Under the pieces are notes generated by a model that was not told the origin of the DNA, did not search any database, and was given only the letters and a program-made list of their open reading frames with translations. Below are positions 23,301 to 35,161 of a stretch of DNA of 64,000 nucleotides, one piece after another; the stretch's first letter is position 1; each line of letters opens with the position of its first letter. The stretch lies in assembly GCA_024195585.1 (NCBI GenBank), contig SWBL01000010.1, positions 62,001-126,000 of the forward strand, in the 5' to 3' direction. The translations under genes and the position numbers were made by a program. The stretch comes from Aureobasidium sp. EXF-3400. Its lineage: Eukaryota > Ascomycota > Dothideomycetes > Dothideales > Saccotheciaceae.

Positions 23301-24384
23301 TAACCTCATCATCTTTTGCGTTTATTGGATCACGCAACGGTATAATGCCCTTTACGTCTACCAATTCCATCACGACACAGGAGGCCTCTTGTTCCCTAGG
23401 GCCATCAACCAGCTGTTCGTCGGACTCTACGTCATGGAGATTGCTATGATTGGCCTATTCTTTGCCTTCCCCGGTGACAACATATGTACTGCACAGGCTA
23501 TCATCATGATTGTTATGCTTGTAGGTACGGTCATCTTCCAGTGGCTTATCAATGATGCATTTGCACCATTGTTCCGATACCTGCCAATCACACTGGAGGA
23601 TGACGCTGTCATACGCGACGAAGAATTCGCTCGTGCTCAACGTCTCAAATGGGAGAGTCTGGCCAATCAAGAAGGCGAGCATGAACGTCTGCAAAATGAC
23701 CCAGAGATCTCGATGGAAGAACAAGAGAGGAGAGAAGCCGAGGAAGAGGAGAAGGCACTTGCTGAGGAGCGTAGAACGATTCAGGAGCACAGACGCACAA
23801 CCACTCGCATGCCGAGCTATGGTTCTGGTTCTCATGCTGATCGTCCAACACCCGCTATTATGGACACTAAGCCTGTGCATAATAACAGTGGTGACCGCTG
23901 GACTAGAGTCAAGCAGATCAGTGAACCTGTCCGCCACTTGCGCAAGGTTGCTCGACCACACGATCATGGCATGGATGGCCGTAGACCCACGGCCATCGAC
24001 GTGGATCCTCAAAGCACAAAGGTGGACATGGAGTCTCAAAAGCAAGTCGGCGATGTGCTCTTTGGCGGTTTCAGCGACGAACTCGAAGATTTGACTCCGG
24101 AAGAGCGCGACACGCTGATCCGATATTCCTTCCAACACTCTGCGCTCCGCGCCCGTAGACCGGTCGTTTGGATCCCGCGTGACGTTCTTGGAGTATCAGA
24201 TGACGAGATCGAGAGGACCAAGCGCATGAGCACTGTTGATGACATTCACCCAGAGACCGAGAAGAGAACACCAAAGACGAATATTTGGATCAGTAATGAA
24301 GGAACCGCGTTGAACGCAAAGGGCAAGGTTGTATTTAGGAGAAGCCCGCCAGATTTTGCTAACGTGGATCTGATCGCGCTGTAA
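20331..24384 (+). CDS. CSC1/OSCA-type calcium-permeable stress-gated channel (DUF221), long form
   Basis: CDS is join(20331..20530,20589..24384), 1331 aa, with a 58-nt intron. The start at 20331 is preferred to an in-frame one at 20253 because it leaves a short extracellular Ser/Thr-rich tail before the first helix (SSIVVALASLGGQLLAFLLF). Two more helices follow, then a cytosolic RRM-like segment (TTVLVSGIPRKWLTLEAL). The 7TM DUF221 core begins near KWWWRYLKSGLVF and includes FFPPFTNFAVIGIIFSIIAP. About 330 residues of charged and Pro/Ala-rich low-complexity sequence are inserted in the cytosolic domain, and the tail is acidic. It is a probable osmotically or mechanically gated cation channel or lipid scramblase relative. 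Confidence 0.9.
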
Positions 24385-25073
24385 TTGGCAGCATCAAGGA
24401 GTTATGGTTTGCGTTTTTCGTATTTGCATAGCGCTGGGCATGAGCATGGAGCACGAAGGGTGCGCATGGTTGCATTTCTGTACATGAGCGCAGTAAACAC
24501 TGATGATGAGACTCATTTTGTCCTACGTGTATTCTTTATCCTTTTGAGGTTGACTCGAGCGCCTTTCATCCGTCTCCATCTTTACACAGTTTTGTCAAGT
24601 TACGCTTCCATGTAGGCGCTAAGAAGTCTCGAGGTGACATGTTGGGCGTGCAACCCTGTCAGCAATATCTTGTACCCATCCTTTTTGGGAGCAGGGTCAA
24701 CAGTCAGCACGTATGTCTCGTGTGGCTCCGTGAGTGTGTTCTACGAGGATCGTGACAGGTAGGTCGAGACCACAAAGCGTGAGGCAGAACTTACAATCTA
24801 TAATCTTCACATGATGATATGCGGAAGGCCAAACATTCAATAGCCCTCACACATTACACATCAGGATTCACATGCCATTAATCGATAGGCCTGTACGGCA
24901 ACTCTGTATCTGATGCGGTAAATTATCATGTTTTGTCATTCCAGAGATGCTCACCGAGAGCAGATATATGCATGACTCTCCTCCTCTTGACCTCCATAAT
25001 TTCCCTGCAAATCAGGAAACTATTTGCTCCCAAAGTGAGATGCTGCTAGACGACAAAGAAAAAAACGAAACAT
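24385..25073. other. convergent 3' intergenic region
   Basis: This 689-bp spacer separates the 3' ends of the CSC1-like gene and NUP85. Small open frames here show no family resemblance. Confidence 0.5.
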
Positions 25074-28000
25074 CTACATCCACACCTTACCCATCTCAAC
25101 CGCAACCTGACACCTCAGAACTCTCATCACATCTTCAGGCTTAACACTCTTTCCCTTCATATACACAGCACCAACCCTCCAATCCCAAGCCCTCTTTACC
25201 TGAATACCTCCCATAACACCTGCAGCACTGGAGTCGCCATTGCCGTTTTGTTCAGAAGCGATGCTGCCACTGCTGTTGACCATATTCCAGCTCACGCTTT
25301 GCTTCAAACCTGCAATTGACTTGCTAAGATCGGGTGTTGAGGATGTTGGTGTGAGGGTGGAAGGTGTGGAGGAGTTTGAGAGGTAGCTGTTGATTGCGGC
25401 GCTGAAGACCGCAGAGTTTTGGGCGTAGATACCCGGTGTGATGGTTTCGAGGTCTTCGATTGCGCGGATGAGGGTGAGGAGGTGTGGTGTTTTTAAGATT
25501 TGCTTTGTTTCTGTTCTTTGGGTCAGCGACTCGGGCTCAAGATATGTTCAGGATTGACATAGGACTTACGGTTCATCAGAGGCAATGCTTCACACAACAA
25601 AGCCATCAAAGCATCTACCTGTACCACCGACTGTGCCTCGGGATCATACAAGCCACCGCGAATACTATCTGCAGCGGACTCGATGACAGCCATCAACGCC
25701 CTAGCTGCTTCGCGCTTACGTGCCAGTGGCCTCAACAAACCAGGTTTACGACTAGCAGTTTCCTCATCGCGTTCAACGTCAGCTTCCGCCGCATCTTTCG
25801 CAGCATCCGCGTCACGCAAATCATAGAAACGGCGCAGCGTTGCGTAACCACTTAATTGTGATGCAAGCAGGTGAGCAGCTGCAACGTCTTGACGTGCGAC
25901 CTGGTGGAGAGTGGCATGTTGATCGTTGAGCAGAGCATCCAGTTGTGGGTCGATGATTGCTTGTGGGGGGAACGCAGCACTCTGCACCAGACACAATGAG
26001 ATGAGCAAATCAATGGTACTGCGTAGCTTTTGCGAGGCGTGAGCGCGGGCGTAGTAGATCAAAGCGCTACCGTAATTTTGACTGGAAGCTGCCAGATCAT
26101 CGGCATAGCGCTCGGCAATCTCGCGAACCTGGTCAGGCAAACCGATCTCATTGAGGACAGCGAGGACCTTATCTACTCGCGTCGTCGAATCAAGAGAGAC
26201 CTGATTCAGCAGATCAGAGATCTTCGACTTGGCCGTCTCGAAGCTATCAAGACGTCCCAGCACACGACAAGCGAGATCCCAGCCTTCTTGCACAGGTTTG
26301 CCAGTCGCACTCTTGAATGAGTCCTTCTTAGCCAAGACCGAGGCATATTGTATCAGGACATCGTCACGTTTGATCAGGTCGGGTTGTGTTGGCTGACCGT
26401 GGTTCAAAACCATCAGGTCATCTTGGTCAAAGGCGTCCAAGATGTTGCTTGCCGGAGAGGGCATCCAACCCGCGACAGTAGCCAACTCAATAATAGCAGA
26501 AGCGATAGGTAGAGACCATGACTTCAAGATGCCGATAAGACCCTGGATATCATCTTCGCAAATGCAGGCAATACCAACGTGAACAGGATTGACAGTGTTG
26601 AGGTAGAACTCTTCTTCCTCCGGTTTGTCAGTGGTAGAGGCGAAGGCCAGAAGCAGCTGTTTCTTGTAGGCGAACACAGGCGAGATGTCGACCTGACGCA
26701 TCGACTGTGAATGACGCATCGATCGTCTACTGGCAGCAAAATCGTCCGACATGACATCGTCGTCTTCACCATCCCACCAGGCGGTCAAGAAGATAACGGC
26801 CTCCAACCAGTCCTGAGTAGCGACCATGATTTCGTCCCTCTTGCCCAGCAGTTGACCATATAGAGTTTTCAGACTCTCGTAGATAAGCCAAGGAACCTTG
26901 CTCTCGGCACGGCGGCTGGCAGTGCTGAAACTCATGCTCACTCTTCCAAACGGTGCAGCTGGGAACTGATCCTTGTCACGACTGTCTGCTTCTGCAAAGT
27001 CTTGCAAGTCTTGAAGTTCACGACGAACGCGGTGGCGGAAGATGGTCCAGTCAGAGCCCTTGACGTCCCAGTCATTCTCGGTGACAGCGGGGCAGGTGCT
27101 GAGCAGGTCTACACAGCGGCTGACAACTTCACGGACGGCATGCAGGTGGGCTCCAGTATATCCGGGCTCATCGTAGCCATCCTCGATGGCAGATTCGGCT
27201 TGCGACCAGTCGGCAGTCTCGAGTAAGTTGATAGCGTTCAGGACGTCTCCGCGCAAGACACAGGCATAGACCATGTCCCAGAATCGATCGTGAGCAACAG
27301 GAGTAGGACGGTATCGCATAACGTCTTTCAAATCATCGGGAAAAGGGTTGTGGTAGGTGTTTAGCCAGTCGAGCAGAGCACGAGGAACCGAGGTGGGATG
27401 GTCTGAAGACGTGACAAGGTTGGAGTAGGCGTTGGAAGGTTGGTATGCGGAAGGGGCATTGGCGGATGCGGAGAAAGGATGGTGGAGACGTAGAGCGAGT
27501 TGTGCCAGGTAGTTCGCTTTGTCGAGGCCAGAATTTGATTTGGGACCAATGGAGCCGGACTGCGACTTGACCTGAGAGTGGCTCTGCCAGAGGCGACCCA
27601 ATTGGTGTGCTGTGCGGTTGGGAAGAACAGGAGTGGTTGCGAGTTTGATGTCGGCGTCCAGCTGAGCCATGAGGGACTCGGTGCGCAAGACCATGTCGTC
27701 GGATTCGACCAGTGGTGGAGCGGGGCTTTTGGCCAGTTTCTTTGCGATGCCGGGTATGGCAGTGTGCCTGTCCTTGTCTATGCGCAGGCCTGTGGACTGG
27801 CGCAAAGAATCGCCCATAGCATTTCCATAACGCGAACGCTTCAGACCACGGGGTGATGAGAGCATGGTGGGTTGATGTGTAGGCTTGTTGACGGAGCGGA
27901 AGGCGGATGGGAAGGCAGAATTGAAGGCAGGTAGTTGGTTGTTGGGGTAGTCGTCTAGTATGCTCTCGCCGTCGGCATCCATGTCGTCGTCGTACTCGTG

Positions 28001-28252
28001 GTGATGATTGCGCGGCGGACTGCTGGGCACAGCGAAGGCCGGCTTCGAAGCCTTGTTGTGAGGGTGGAACGTGTTACGAGATTCGGCAAAGAGTGAGCTG
28101 CCATAGACACTGGGAGGCGGAGGTCCTGCTGGAGTGAAGGAGGCATTTGTGTATCCAGTCGGCGGAGCGTGGGCGGGTGTTGTGGATGGATGGGCATTGT
28201 CGCGGCGCGAGCTGGGCGTCGACGGCGTGTCTGAATCGGGCACCCTGAACAT
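25074..28252 (-). CDS. NUP85: nuclear pore complex subunit Nup85
   Basis: CDS is complement(join(25074..25510,25570..28252)), 1039 aa, with a 59-nt intron near the 3' end. About 190 N-terminal residues are disordered, rich in Pro, Ser, His and Asn. The rest is an alpha-solenoid typical of Y-complex scaffold nucleoporins (ACE1 fold). Recognisable pieces include the block at MVYACVLRGDVLNAINLLE and the segment around ITVNPVHVGIACICEDDI-like residues near 26540-26600. Nup85 binds Seh1 in the Nup84 complex. The C-terminal exon (ending QVAVEMGKVWM) joins in frame across NQTKQILKTPHLLTLIRAIE. Identity is from overall pattern. Confidence 0.75.
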
Positions 28253-28840
28253 TGTGTCGTCTATCTTGCAGGCATGTGATGTGTATCGAGCGCTTCCGTG
28301 TGAGCTCGTGTCCAGATGATGGTGGCTGGTCGTCTATTTCCAATGCAATGAATGCTGTGCTTTCTGTTTCGCGTCTTGGTTTGATCGCGAATCTTTAGTC
28401 TCAAGAGCTCGGCGCTTGGACCAACTCGTCTGTCTCGCTCTCTCTCTGCGCCTTCCTTGCCCGTCTCTCTTATTCTCCTGCACCTTCAGTCCCGCTCTCC
28501 TGGCCCCTTCTGTTATTTCTGCCTTTGCTTCTAGTCATCCTTCATCTGTCGTCCAAATATCGTTAAAACGAGGTAAGCTTTTCTCTACTTCCACATACCT
28601 TTTCCTGATGAACAACGCTGGGGCCATATGATCTGCTTGTTCCAACAGCCTCACTTTCATGTCGCGCGTTGGACGTCTGCTTGATTTCACATCCAGTATT
28701 TACATTCTTCTCAACTTCTGATCAGATCCTCTATACTATCGCCATCACGTTTGCAACATTGTACGACCTTGAGATACTGATTTTCTTATACAGACACTCG
28801 CTTAGATTTTATTATATCGTATTCTTATCATTAGCAACAT
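28253..28840. promoter_or_regulatory. NUP85 promoter and 3' flank of the aldolase gene
   Basis: This spacer lies upstream of NUP85 (minus) and downstream of the DapA-family aldolase (minus). Long pyrimidine tracts on the plus strand (28430-28560) are the only obvious compositional feature. Confidence 0.5.
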
Positions 28841-29940
28841 CTAACCACTCTTCTCCAACTCTTGCTCCAACTGCTTCAGGCCCTCGTAGACACCGCTCCA
28901 GTTGCTCCACTCTTTCTCACCATCCTGGAAGCCTCCCTGCAGGGGTAGTCTGGCTCCCTCTTTGTCACCCAAGCCCCAGCATCTTGAGATAGCCTCCTTG
29001 ATACCAACAGTACCCCATCTACCAATCAGCCTCTCACCTTCGCAGATCTTGAATTGCAGTTCACGCAGCTTCTTGTTGTCTGCGCCTTCTTGGAACATGT
29101 TGAACAGCTTGACCACTACGCGAGGGAAGATGCCCGCAAGCCCGTCGATGGCACCTTGTCCGCCAATTGTAAGAACAGGAAGGAGATTTTGGCCAAGTCC
29201 CGAGAAGACCTTGAAGTGCGAAGGGTCAATCTTTGGAGATGAAGCAATCAAAGTGTGATCGGGGATGTCGCCGTGTGACAGTTTGCAGCCGACGATGTTG
29301 GCATGCTGGGCAAGGCGTTCGAAGGTTGATGGTGCCACAACGACGTTGTTGGTGACGCCAGGGTAGTGGTAGCTGTTTGATGCATTAGCGCTTGCTCGGA
29401 AGATATGATGATGTGATGACTACATACATCATGATGGGAATGGGACTTTTGTCGGCTACTGCCTCGAACCACTTGGCAATACCCTGCTGGCTAGCGGCCG
29501 AAGCAAAGTAACCTGGTGTGAGCACCATGCCGTACTCGGCACCGGCCTTCTTAGCATCCTCGAGCTGAATCAAAGTCTCTTCGATGTTCTGTGTGGCAGT
29601 TCCGGCAATGATGGGTCTATCCTTGAAACCGGCATTGTCTAGTTCTTTGCGCTGGCTGCTGATGAGCTCATTACGCTCCTTGTTGGTAAGATGAATGGCT
29701 TCTCCTGTGCTGCCCAGGATTACAAGACCACGAACACCGCCCTTGACCAAGAACAGTGAGTGCTTAGTCTGAGTCTCGAGGTCTAGAGGGTTGTTGACAG
29801 GATCGTAGTTGGATGCCGACTGAGATGCGAAGAAAGTGGGGACCTGTTGTCTCGTCAATGTCATGAAGCCTCAATTGGCGGGGTTGGAGATGAGAACGTA
29901 CGGGGACATAGATGCCCGAAGGAGGAGGAGATGAGACCAT
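28841..29940 (-). CDS. DapA-family (class I) aldolase, HOGA/GaaC-like
   Basis: CDS is complement(join(28841..29372,29428..29843,29902..29940)), 328 aa, introns 55 and 58 nt. Exon 1 is 13 codons (MVSSPPPSGIYVP). The dihydrodipicolinate-synthase-type TIM barrel is shown by the GSTGEAIHLTNKER substrate loop, the IYHYPGVTNN segment with the active-site tyrosine (about Y155) built across the second splice, and the Schiff-base lysine at about K182 in GCKLSHGD. Fungal members include 4-hydroxy-2-oxoglutarate aldolase-like enzymes and the L-threo-3-deoxy-hexulosonate aldolase of galacturonate catabolism (GaaC/LGA1). Lysine synthesis is excluded, since fungi use the aminoadipate route. Head-to-head placement with a lactonase suggests a sugar-acid pathway. 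Confidence 0.85.
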
Positions 29941-30311
29941 TATGAATTTGGAGGATGAGATATGTGTAGATAGATAGAGACAGCAAAAATAAAGGAACCT
30001 TAAGCGCGAGCAAGAGGGGCAGGACGGTGTTCTTATGAGGCGACAATCGCGAAGAAGACCGAAGGAGTGGGCATGATGGAGCCCCACGTTCCCCAGAAAC
30101 TTCTCGCTGCTCGGGTCAGCTCTGCCCGACCAAGAGTGGCAGGAAGAAGGGTTGCCGATGAAGACACACCGAACCCGAGAAACAGAGTCCGACTGTCGGC
30201 TGTTGAGTCCATGTCTTCGTATCATGTTCTTCCGGCACCGCTTTTGCGCTCAATTTCCCACCGACCGTGACATCTCACTGCATTGCCACGAGAAGCCATA
30301 AAACGACAATC
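29941..30311. promoter_or_regulatory. bidirectional promoter of the aldolase/lactonase pair with zinc-cluster-like sites
   Basis: The 371 bp between divergent starts contain a CGG-N11-CCG palindrome (CGG at 30112-30114, CCG at 30126-30128), the spacing bound by Gal4-class Zn2Cys6 activators. There is also an everted CCG-N5-CGG (30189-30199) and one GTGGGG on the minus strand (around 30082-30087) that fits the CreA repressor consensus SYGGRG. These are seen in sequence; binding is inferred. Confidence 0.4.
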
Positions 30312-31420
30312 ATGTCACCAAAATACCCTATCCTTGACAGCCACATCCACCTCTGGCCTGCCTCGGCTGCTGATGAGCATGGTCACGCATGGATGAACGA
30401 TCCTGACTTCATCCTCTCCAAAGAACACATTCTTTCCGACTACACAGCTGCATCATCCTCATGCCCACCCACCGGCGTTGTTTACGTAGAAACAGATCGC
30501 CGACTGCAGGATCCGACTCCATCCCCACTAGAAACTTACGCTGCAGAACCCATCAAAGAACTGCAATTCCTACGCAGCATAGTCGAGGGTGACTACGGCG
30601 CCGAAGCCTCCAATCTGCTTCAAGGAATCGTAGCCTGGGCTCCCGTGAACCAAGGACTGGAAGTATTCCAACAATGGCTGGACGTGGCTGAAAAGACCAC
30701 CGGACCACAGACTTGGAAACGCATCAAGGGCTTTCGATTCTTGCTACAAGCCATCACCGACAAAACCGAATTCGAGAACTTGGTTTTCAGTGATGGTTTC
30801 ATCTCAGTCTTGAAATCGTTTTCTCAACGAGAGAAGAAATTCACCTTCGATGTTGGAATCGATCAAAATAGCAGTGGCACCTGGCAATTAGAAACCCTTA
30901 CAAAAGTCTTGGAGAAGGTGTACGACGGTGTACCGGAAAATGAAAGAACAGTGTTGGTTTTGAGTAAGCAGATACCTCCTCTACTGTGTTTGCGTATCCA
31001 AGGACTAACCAGACAACAGACCACATGTGCAAACCCGCATACACATCCACATCCCACGACTCCTTTTCACGATGGAAAAGTTGCATTCAAACTTTTGCTT
31101 CTTACCCTCAAGTGTACATGAAACTGTCCGGTGCCTTTTCTGAACTCAGTAAAGATGCCTCTCCAGTCGGTACCGCAGATCCCAAGGAATTGGCAACCAG
31201 GATACAACCATGGACAGACGTCGTCTTCGATGCTTTCGGTCTGCAGAGAGTCATGTTTGGAAGTGACTGGCCCGTATGTAACGTCAAAGGTCCCAAAGAA
31301 GCAGGAAGCTGGCCTGTGTGGACCGATGTTGTAGAAGAGGTATTAACCCGAAGAAACTGTACAGAACCAGAAAAGGAGAGAGTATGGAGTGGCACAGCCA
31401 GAGAGGCATACTCACTCTGA
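30312..31420 (+). CDS. amidohydrolase-superfamily lactonase (L-rhamnono/fucono-gamma-lactonase-like)
   Basis: CDS is join(30312..30963,31020..31420), 350 aa, with a 56-nt intron. The start at 30312 (MSPKYPILDSHIHLWP) places the metal-binding HxH motif at the N-terminus as in amidohydrolase-2 (PF04909) proteins; an in-frame upstream start adds 15 unlikely residues. Other landmarks are LNHMCKP across the splice and MFGSDWPVCNV near the C-terminus with the conserved Asp. Fungal members are usually annotated as L-rhamnono-gamma-lactonase and would hydrolyse an aldonolactone to the acid. It shares a promoter with a DapA-family aldolase. The substrate is not proven by sequence. Confidence 0.82.
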
Positions 31421-31817
31421 GAAGCAATCATGGAGCGACAGAAGAAGACATTCTAAACCATCGGATTCATAACACAAGATTATAGATAGAATGATCAGAA
31501 GTCAGAAAAAGTGTTGTAAGATAAGTGAAAAACAAACGTCAACCCAGATGATTCGGAACCAACCAACAATGCTGGTTTCCCACTGCTTGCCGCTCCCCTA
31601 CGCCGAGTCATGCGTGATCCGTCTGCAAGAAAATGAGAAGATGAAAACAAATATCCGCTGTCGTGACATCATTGAACAAATGAAAAAGAGAAATTATACG
31701 ATCCAACATGCAATATCTGCACAGAAATTAGTCGCCTAGATTGTTTAACCTTTGTTAAAGGCTTTTGATGGCACCAGAAATCAACGGAAGATGGCCGTGA
31801 CAGAGCGTCTTCTCTGT
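31421..31817. other. convergent 3' intergenic region
   Basis: This 397-bp AT-richer spacer separates the 3' ends of the lactonase and SYLF genes. No gene was recognised. Confidence 0.5.
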
Positions 31818-33961
31818 TTATGACGCTTGCGCACCTGCCATGGTCTCGCCCGGAGTAGGAGGTAGAGAGTGGAAGGCTCCAGGCATGTCGAGAGAGTCAT
31901 TGCTCTCGTTTCTTCTGTGCTGTTCCAGGATGTGGCCCCAAGGGTTTCGCTCTTCGCCAGGGCTGGGGGATGGGTCTCCGATACCGGGACTCTCAGCGCT
32001 CAGTTTATTGGGGCTGGAGGGCGCACTCCAATCGGGCTTGTTCGTCTTGAGAGGAGATTCTTCAGGACTCGAAGGCTCAGCAGATGAAGAGCGCTGAGCT
32101 CCAGGTTCGGCATTGATGACTACCGGGCCCTTGCCACGGTTGGGGTTGCGAGGAGGAAGTTTGGGTGTGATACGCTTCGGGACTTCTACAAGACGAGCAC
32201 GAGAGATGAACTGAGGAGCGGTGGCTTTCTGTACCGAGTGCACGACAGGCTCTTCGATGATGGCTTCGTCAGCAGTGTCGTCACCATCTCCATCGATGTC
32301 ATCAAAGCTTTCCTCTTCAATGTCCTTGTGTTCGGGCTTTGCGGGAGTTGGTTGCTGTGGAGGAGAGTCGGAGCGTGAATCACTGCCGCTGTCAGTGCGG
32401 CGATGTGATGAGCGGAACGAGGAGCGTCTTGGGCTTGAACGAGTTGAGCGTGAACTCGGGTTGCGATCAATTTTGGGGCGAGGCTCGGAGACAACGGTGG
32501 TGTCTTCGGCGATTTCGTGAAGACTGCTTTGGCGACTTCTGAAGCTGCCCACGCGTGGGCTGATGGGCTCGGGGAAATCGGTTTGTGTGCACATGTCTGA
32601 CATGGAGCGTGTGACGCTTATGCGTTTGGGTGGCTCCACTGCTGTGCTGGCAGTCGAAATAGCGGTCGTTGAGAGGTTGGAGGTCTTCCAAGTAGAGTTG
32701 CTACTGCTGCGATTGCGGTTGCCATTCTTCTCCAAGCTCTGTCGGCTGAAAGTGTTGAAAATGGGGCTTGTCGGAGCGGGCTGGAAATTGAATTGTTCCC
32801 AACTGGCGCGTTTTTGTGTCCCGGCTTCGCGAATGCTCATTCCTTCTTTTTCGAGCGCAAGAACGCCGTACGGATCGGGATCTTCTCTATCTGGGATTCC
32901 GAAAAAGTGGTCGGGGTTATTGACATCCAGGTCACTGGGCGGCGGGGCCGATGTAAGCATGGACTGATCGACGTTGCTGTCGCCTTGAGCAGCCTTGATG
33001 GTCTCGAGGAGGGAGCGGCATTCCATGGGTGGATGGCGTATCTTGCCAGCCAAAATGTCGCCCACGGATATCTTTTCGTTGTAGAAGCGCTCGTTCTCGT
33101 CGGTCCTCTCGATAATGACTGTACCATCGATCTGAACACCAGCGTAGAAACCGCGCGACTTGAGATAGGTAAATATAGGGGCTTGTCGCTTGTGAATTTC
33201 GGACTCGAGCATGCCACCGGCTCCTACAGGGCCAGCGACAGCACTGACTTCACCCCCCAAGGTACACCTGATTTTGGAGAAGGCGTCGAGGGCCTTTTGT
33301 GAGTTGATGACGACTACACAATCGTAGATGTCAACACCGGCCAGGAAGCCGAGGCCGGCAGTGTGGAGCATGATGCCTGAAGGTGGTGACCAGGAACCGT
33401 CGGGAGTTCTGGCTACCAAGACACCGGAACCACCGGCACCCGAGACCCAGAGACCAGTGCGCATTGTTGTGAAAATGGCGAGACCTTTTGCGTTTTTGAT
33501 GACCTGTGTTGTGTTATTAGGGACATTTGAGGAGGCGAAGAGAGATGGATAGACGCACTTCTGGTGGAATGTGTTTGAGGACCTTTTGCTTTGCCGTAGG
33601 GCCGTCGGTGGTTGCATTCGTTGCTTCTTCTTGGTAGAAGCCATCCTCTGGACAGGGAAGTTAGTGGGTGTGTAAGATGAGTGGAGTGACAGGCGATCAG
33701 TGGTAAGAGTGGTGGGAACAAGGGTATAGAGCGAGTGATAGGTGACAGGAGGGTGGACATACTGCAGAAACTGCGCAAGATACGGGCGGCCTTGTCGCTT
33801 TCCTTGTCGAGAGAGGTGGGCCAGAAGGCTTCAGAGCCCAGCTTGTTGCTCAGTTTGTTTACAGGGGCGCCGAGTTTGTCGACGAGAGTCCAAGCCTTGT
33901 CGAAGCCGACCTTGCCTCCGCCGCTCACTCGCGACCACCAGCTGCTTTGTTGGCCCGTCAT
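31818..33961 (-). CDS. SYLF/DUF500 (Ysc84-like) lipid-binding protein without SH3 domain
   Basis: CDS is complement(join(31818..33503,33559..33647,33763..33961)), 657 aa, introns 55 and 115 nt. The start at 33961 (MTGQQSSWWSRVSGGGKVGFDKAW) and the second exon (EDGFYQEEATNATTDGPTAK) were found by matching phases. The SYLF domain spans about residues 60-290: VIKNAKGLAIFTTMRTGLW, GGSGVLVARTPDGSWSPPS, LGGEVSAVAGPVGAGG and YAGVQIDGTVIIERTDEN. In yeast Ysc84/Lsb3 this module binds phosphoinositides and actin at endocytic sites. The C-terminal half is disordered, Ser/Pro/Arg-rich with many basic-Ser-Ser motifs, and lacks the SH3 domain of Ysc84. It may be a membrane-trafficking or actin-linked protein of filamentous fungi. 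Confidence 0.87.
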
Positions 33962-35161
33962 GTCGAGGTCGCAGGACGCATCAATCTCCGATATGCGTGT
34001 GCCGTAGGCGTGCGTACATGGCCAGCGCCAGCTTGAAAGTGTGCAGAATGAAGGACAAGGGAGAGAGTTAGTCAAAGTGCTAAGTTACTGGCATAGCAAA
34101 ACGGTGCACCGCGACTCGACTTGGTTCTGAGCCTGACGTATGTACATATCATGCACGGGCCGCAACTTGCGCAACAAGACTCTTCTTTCCGCCCTCTTCC
34201 TGAGCCTTGCCCATACAAACCCCGGCCTGCCAAGACGCTGAATTAATAAGAGCAATCTCCCTTCGGCTTTTTACTAGACGCAATCTTCTTCTCCATCTGC
34301 TTCTGTTGTTGCCTTGTTGTCTTGTTGTCACCATCAGGCAGACTCTGTCTTTTTCATACCAATTTGACCGACCGCAAGCCTAATCTGCACCCATAACGGT
34401 CTGCTGCCTCCGCTGCTTACGCTTGCAGTCCCCTCCGGACTGAGACATTCGCTCGTATCATCCACCTGATCAATGATCCTCCTCTATAAGCCTTGTCCGT
34501 GTGCCAATACTCAATAGTCTCGGTGCCCCTCATCCTTTCCGAACATTTATCCTCCAGCTTCGTCCTAGACCGCCGCCGCCTTCTGTTCAGCTGCCCTCAT
34601 CTATCCTGCATCTCATTTTACAAAGCTTCAACGCTTACTATACTTACCCCTCGGTCCGAGCCTTGACCTCTTTTGACTCTTCTGCTCCTCGTTCAGCCTT
34701 CGCCTGAGCGAAACTTTCATTCCGTATTCTTCTCTTTCTAACATCATGCTTTGTTCGACACAGTCAGCTTGCGCATTATTGCTATCGCACAATGTCTCAG
34801 ATGAACTCTGAAAGCGGCTCTTCCCCATATATTTCTTCCAACGGCTGGCATCTCCGTCAATGGTTTGTTCATGCCGAGCCGCTCGCCAATACAATATCCA
34901 TCGTAGATAGTTGGCAGTTGATCGGCATACAACAGCCACGCAACCCTATGCCCTGCTGCACACTCGATCCTAGACCTCAGCTGTCAATGGCGATATCTCG
35001 ACCCCGCCCTTATCGCCATCAATGGTCTCGGACAAGCCTTGATTATATGCAGGTGCCAGCGCTTAGCAGGAAGCACCGATTGGCTATGCATCAGCCCTGA
35101 AACGTGGCACTGAGATCTACACCTCAGGCGGCTAACGCAGATTATAACAAAAGAACCAACC
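33962..35161. promoter_or_regulatory. long divergent intergenic region between the SYLF and F-box-like genes
   Basis: These 1.2 kb separate divergent genes. Pyrimidine-rich plus-strand tracts occur around 34300-34700. Short frames (for example 34501-34707) look random. No repeat was seen. Confidence 0.5.
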
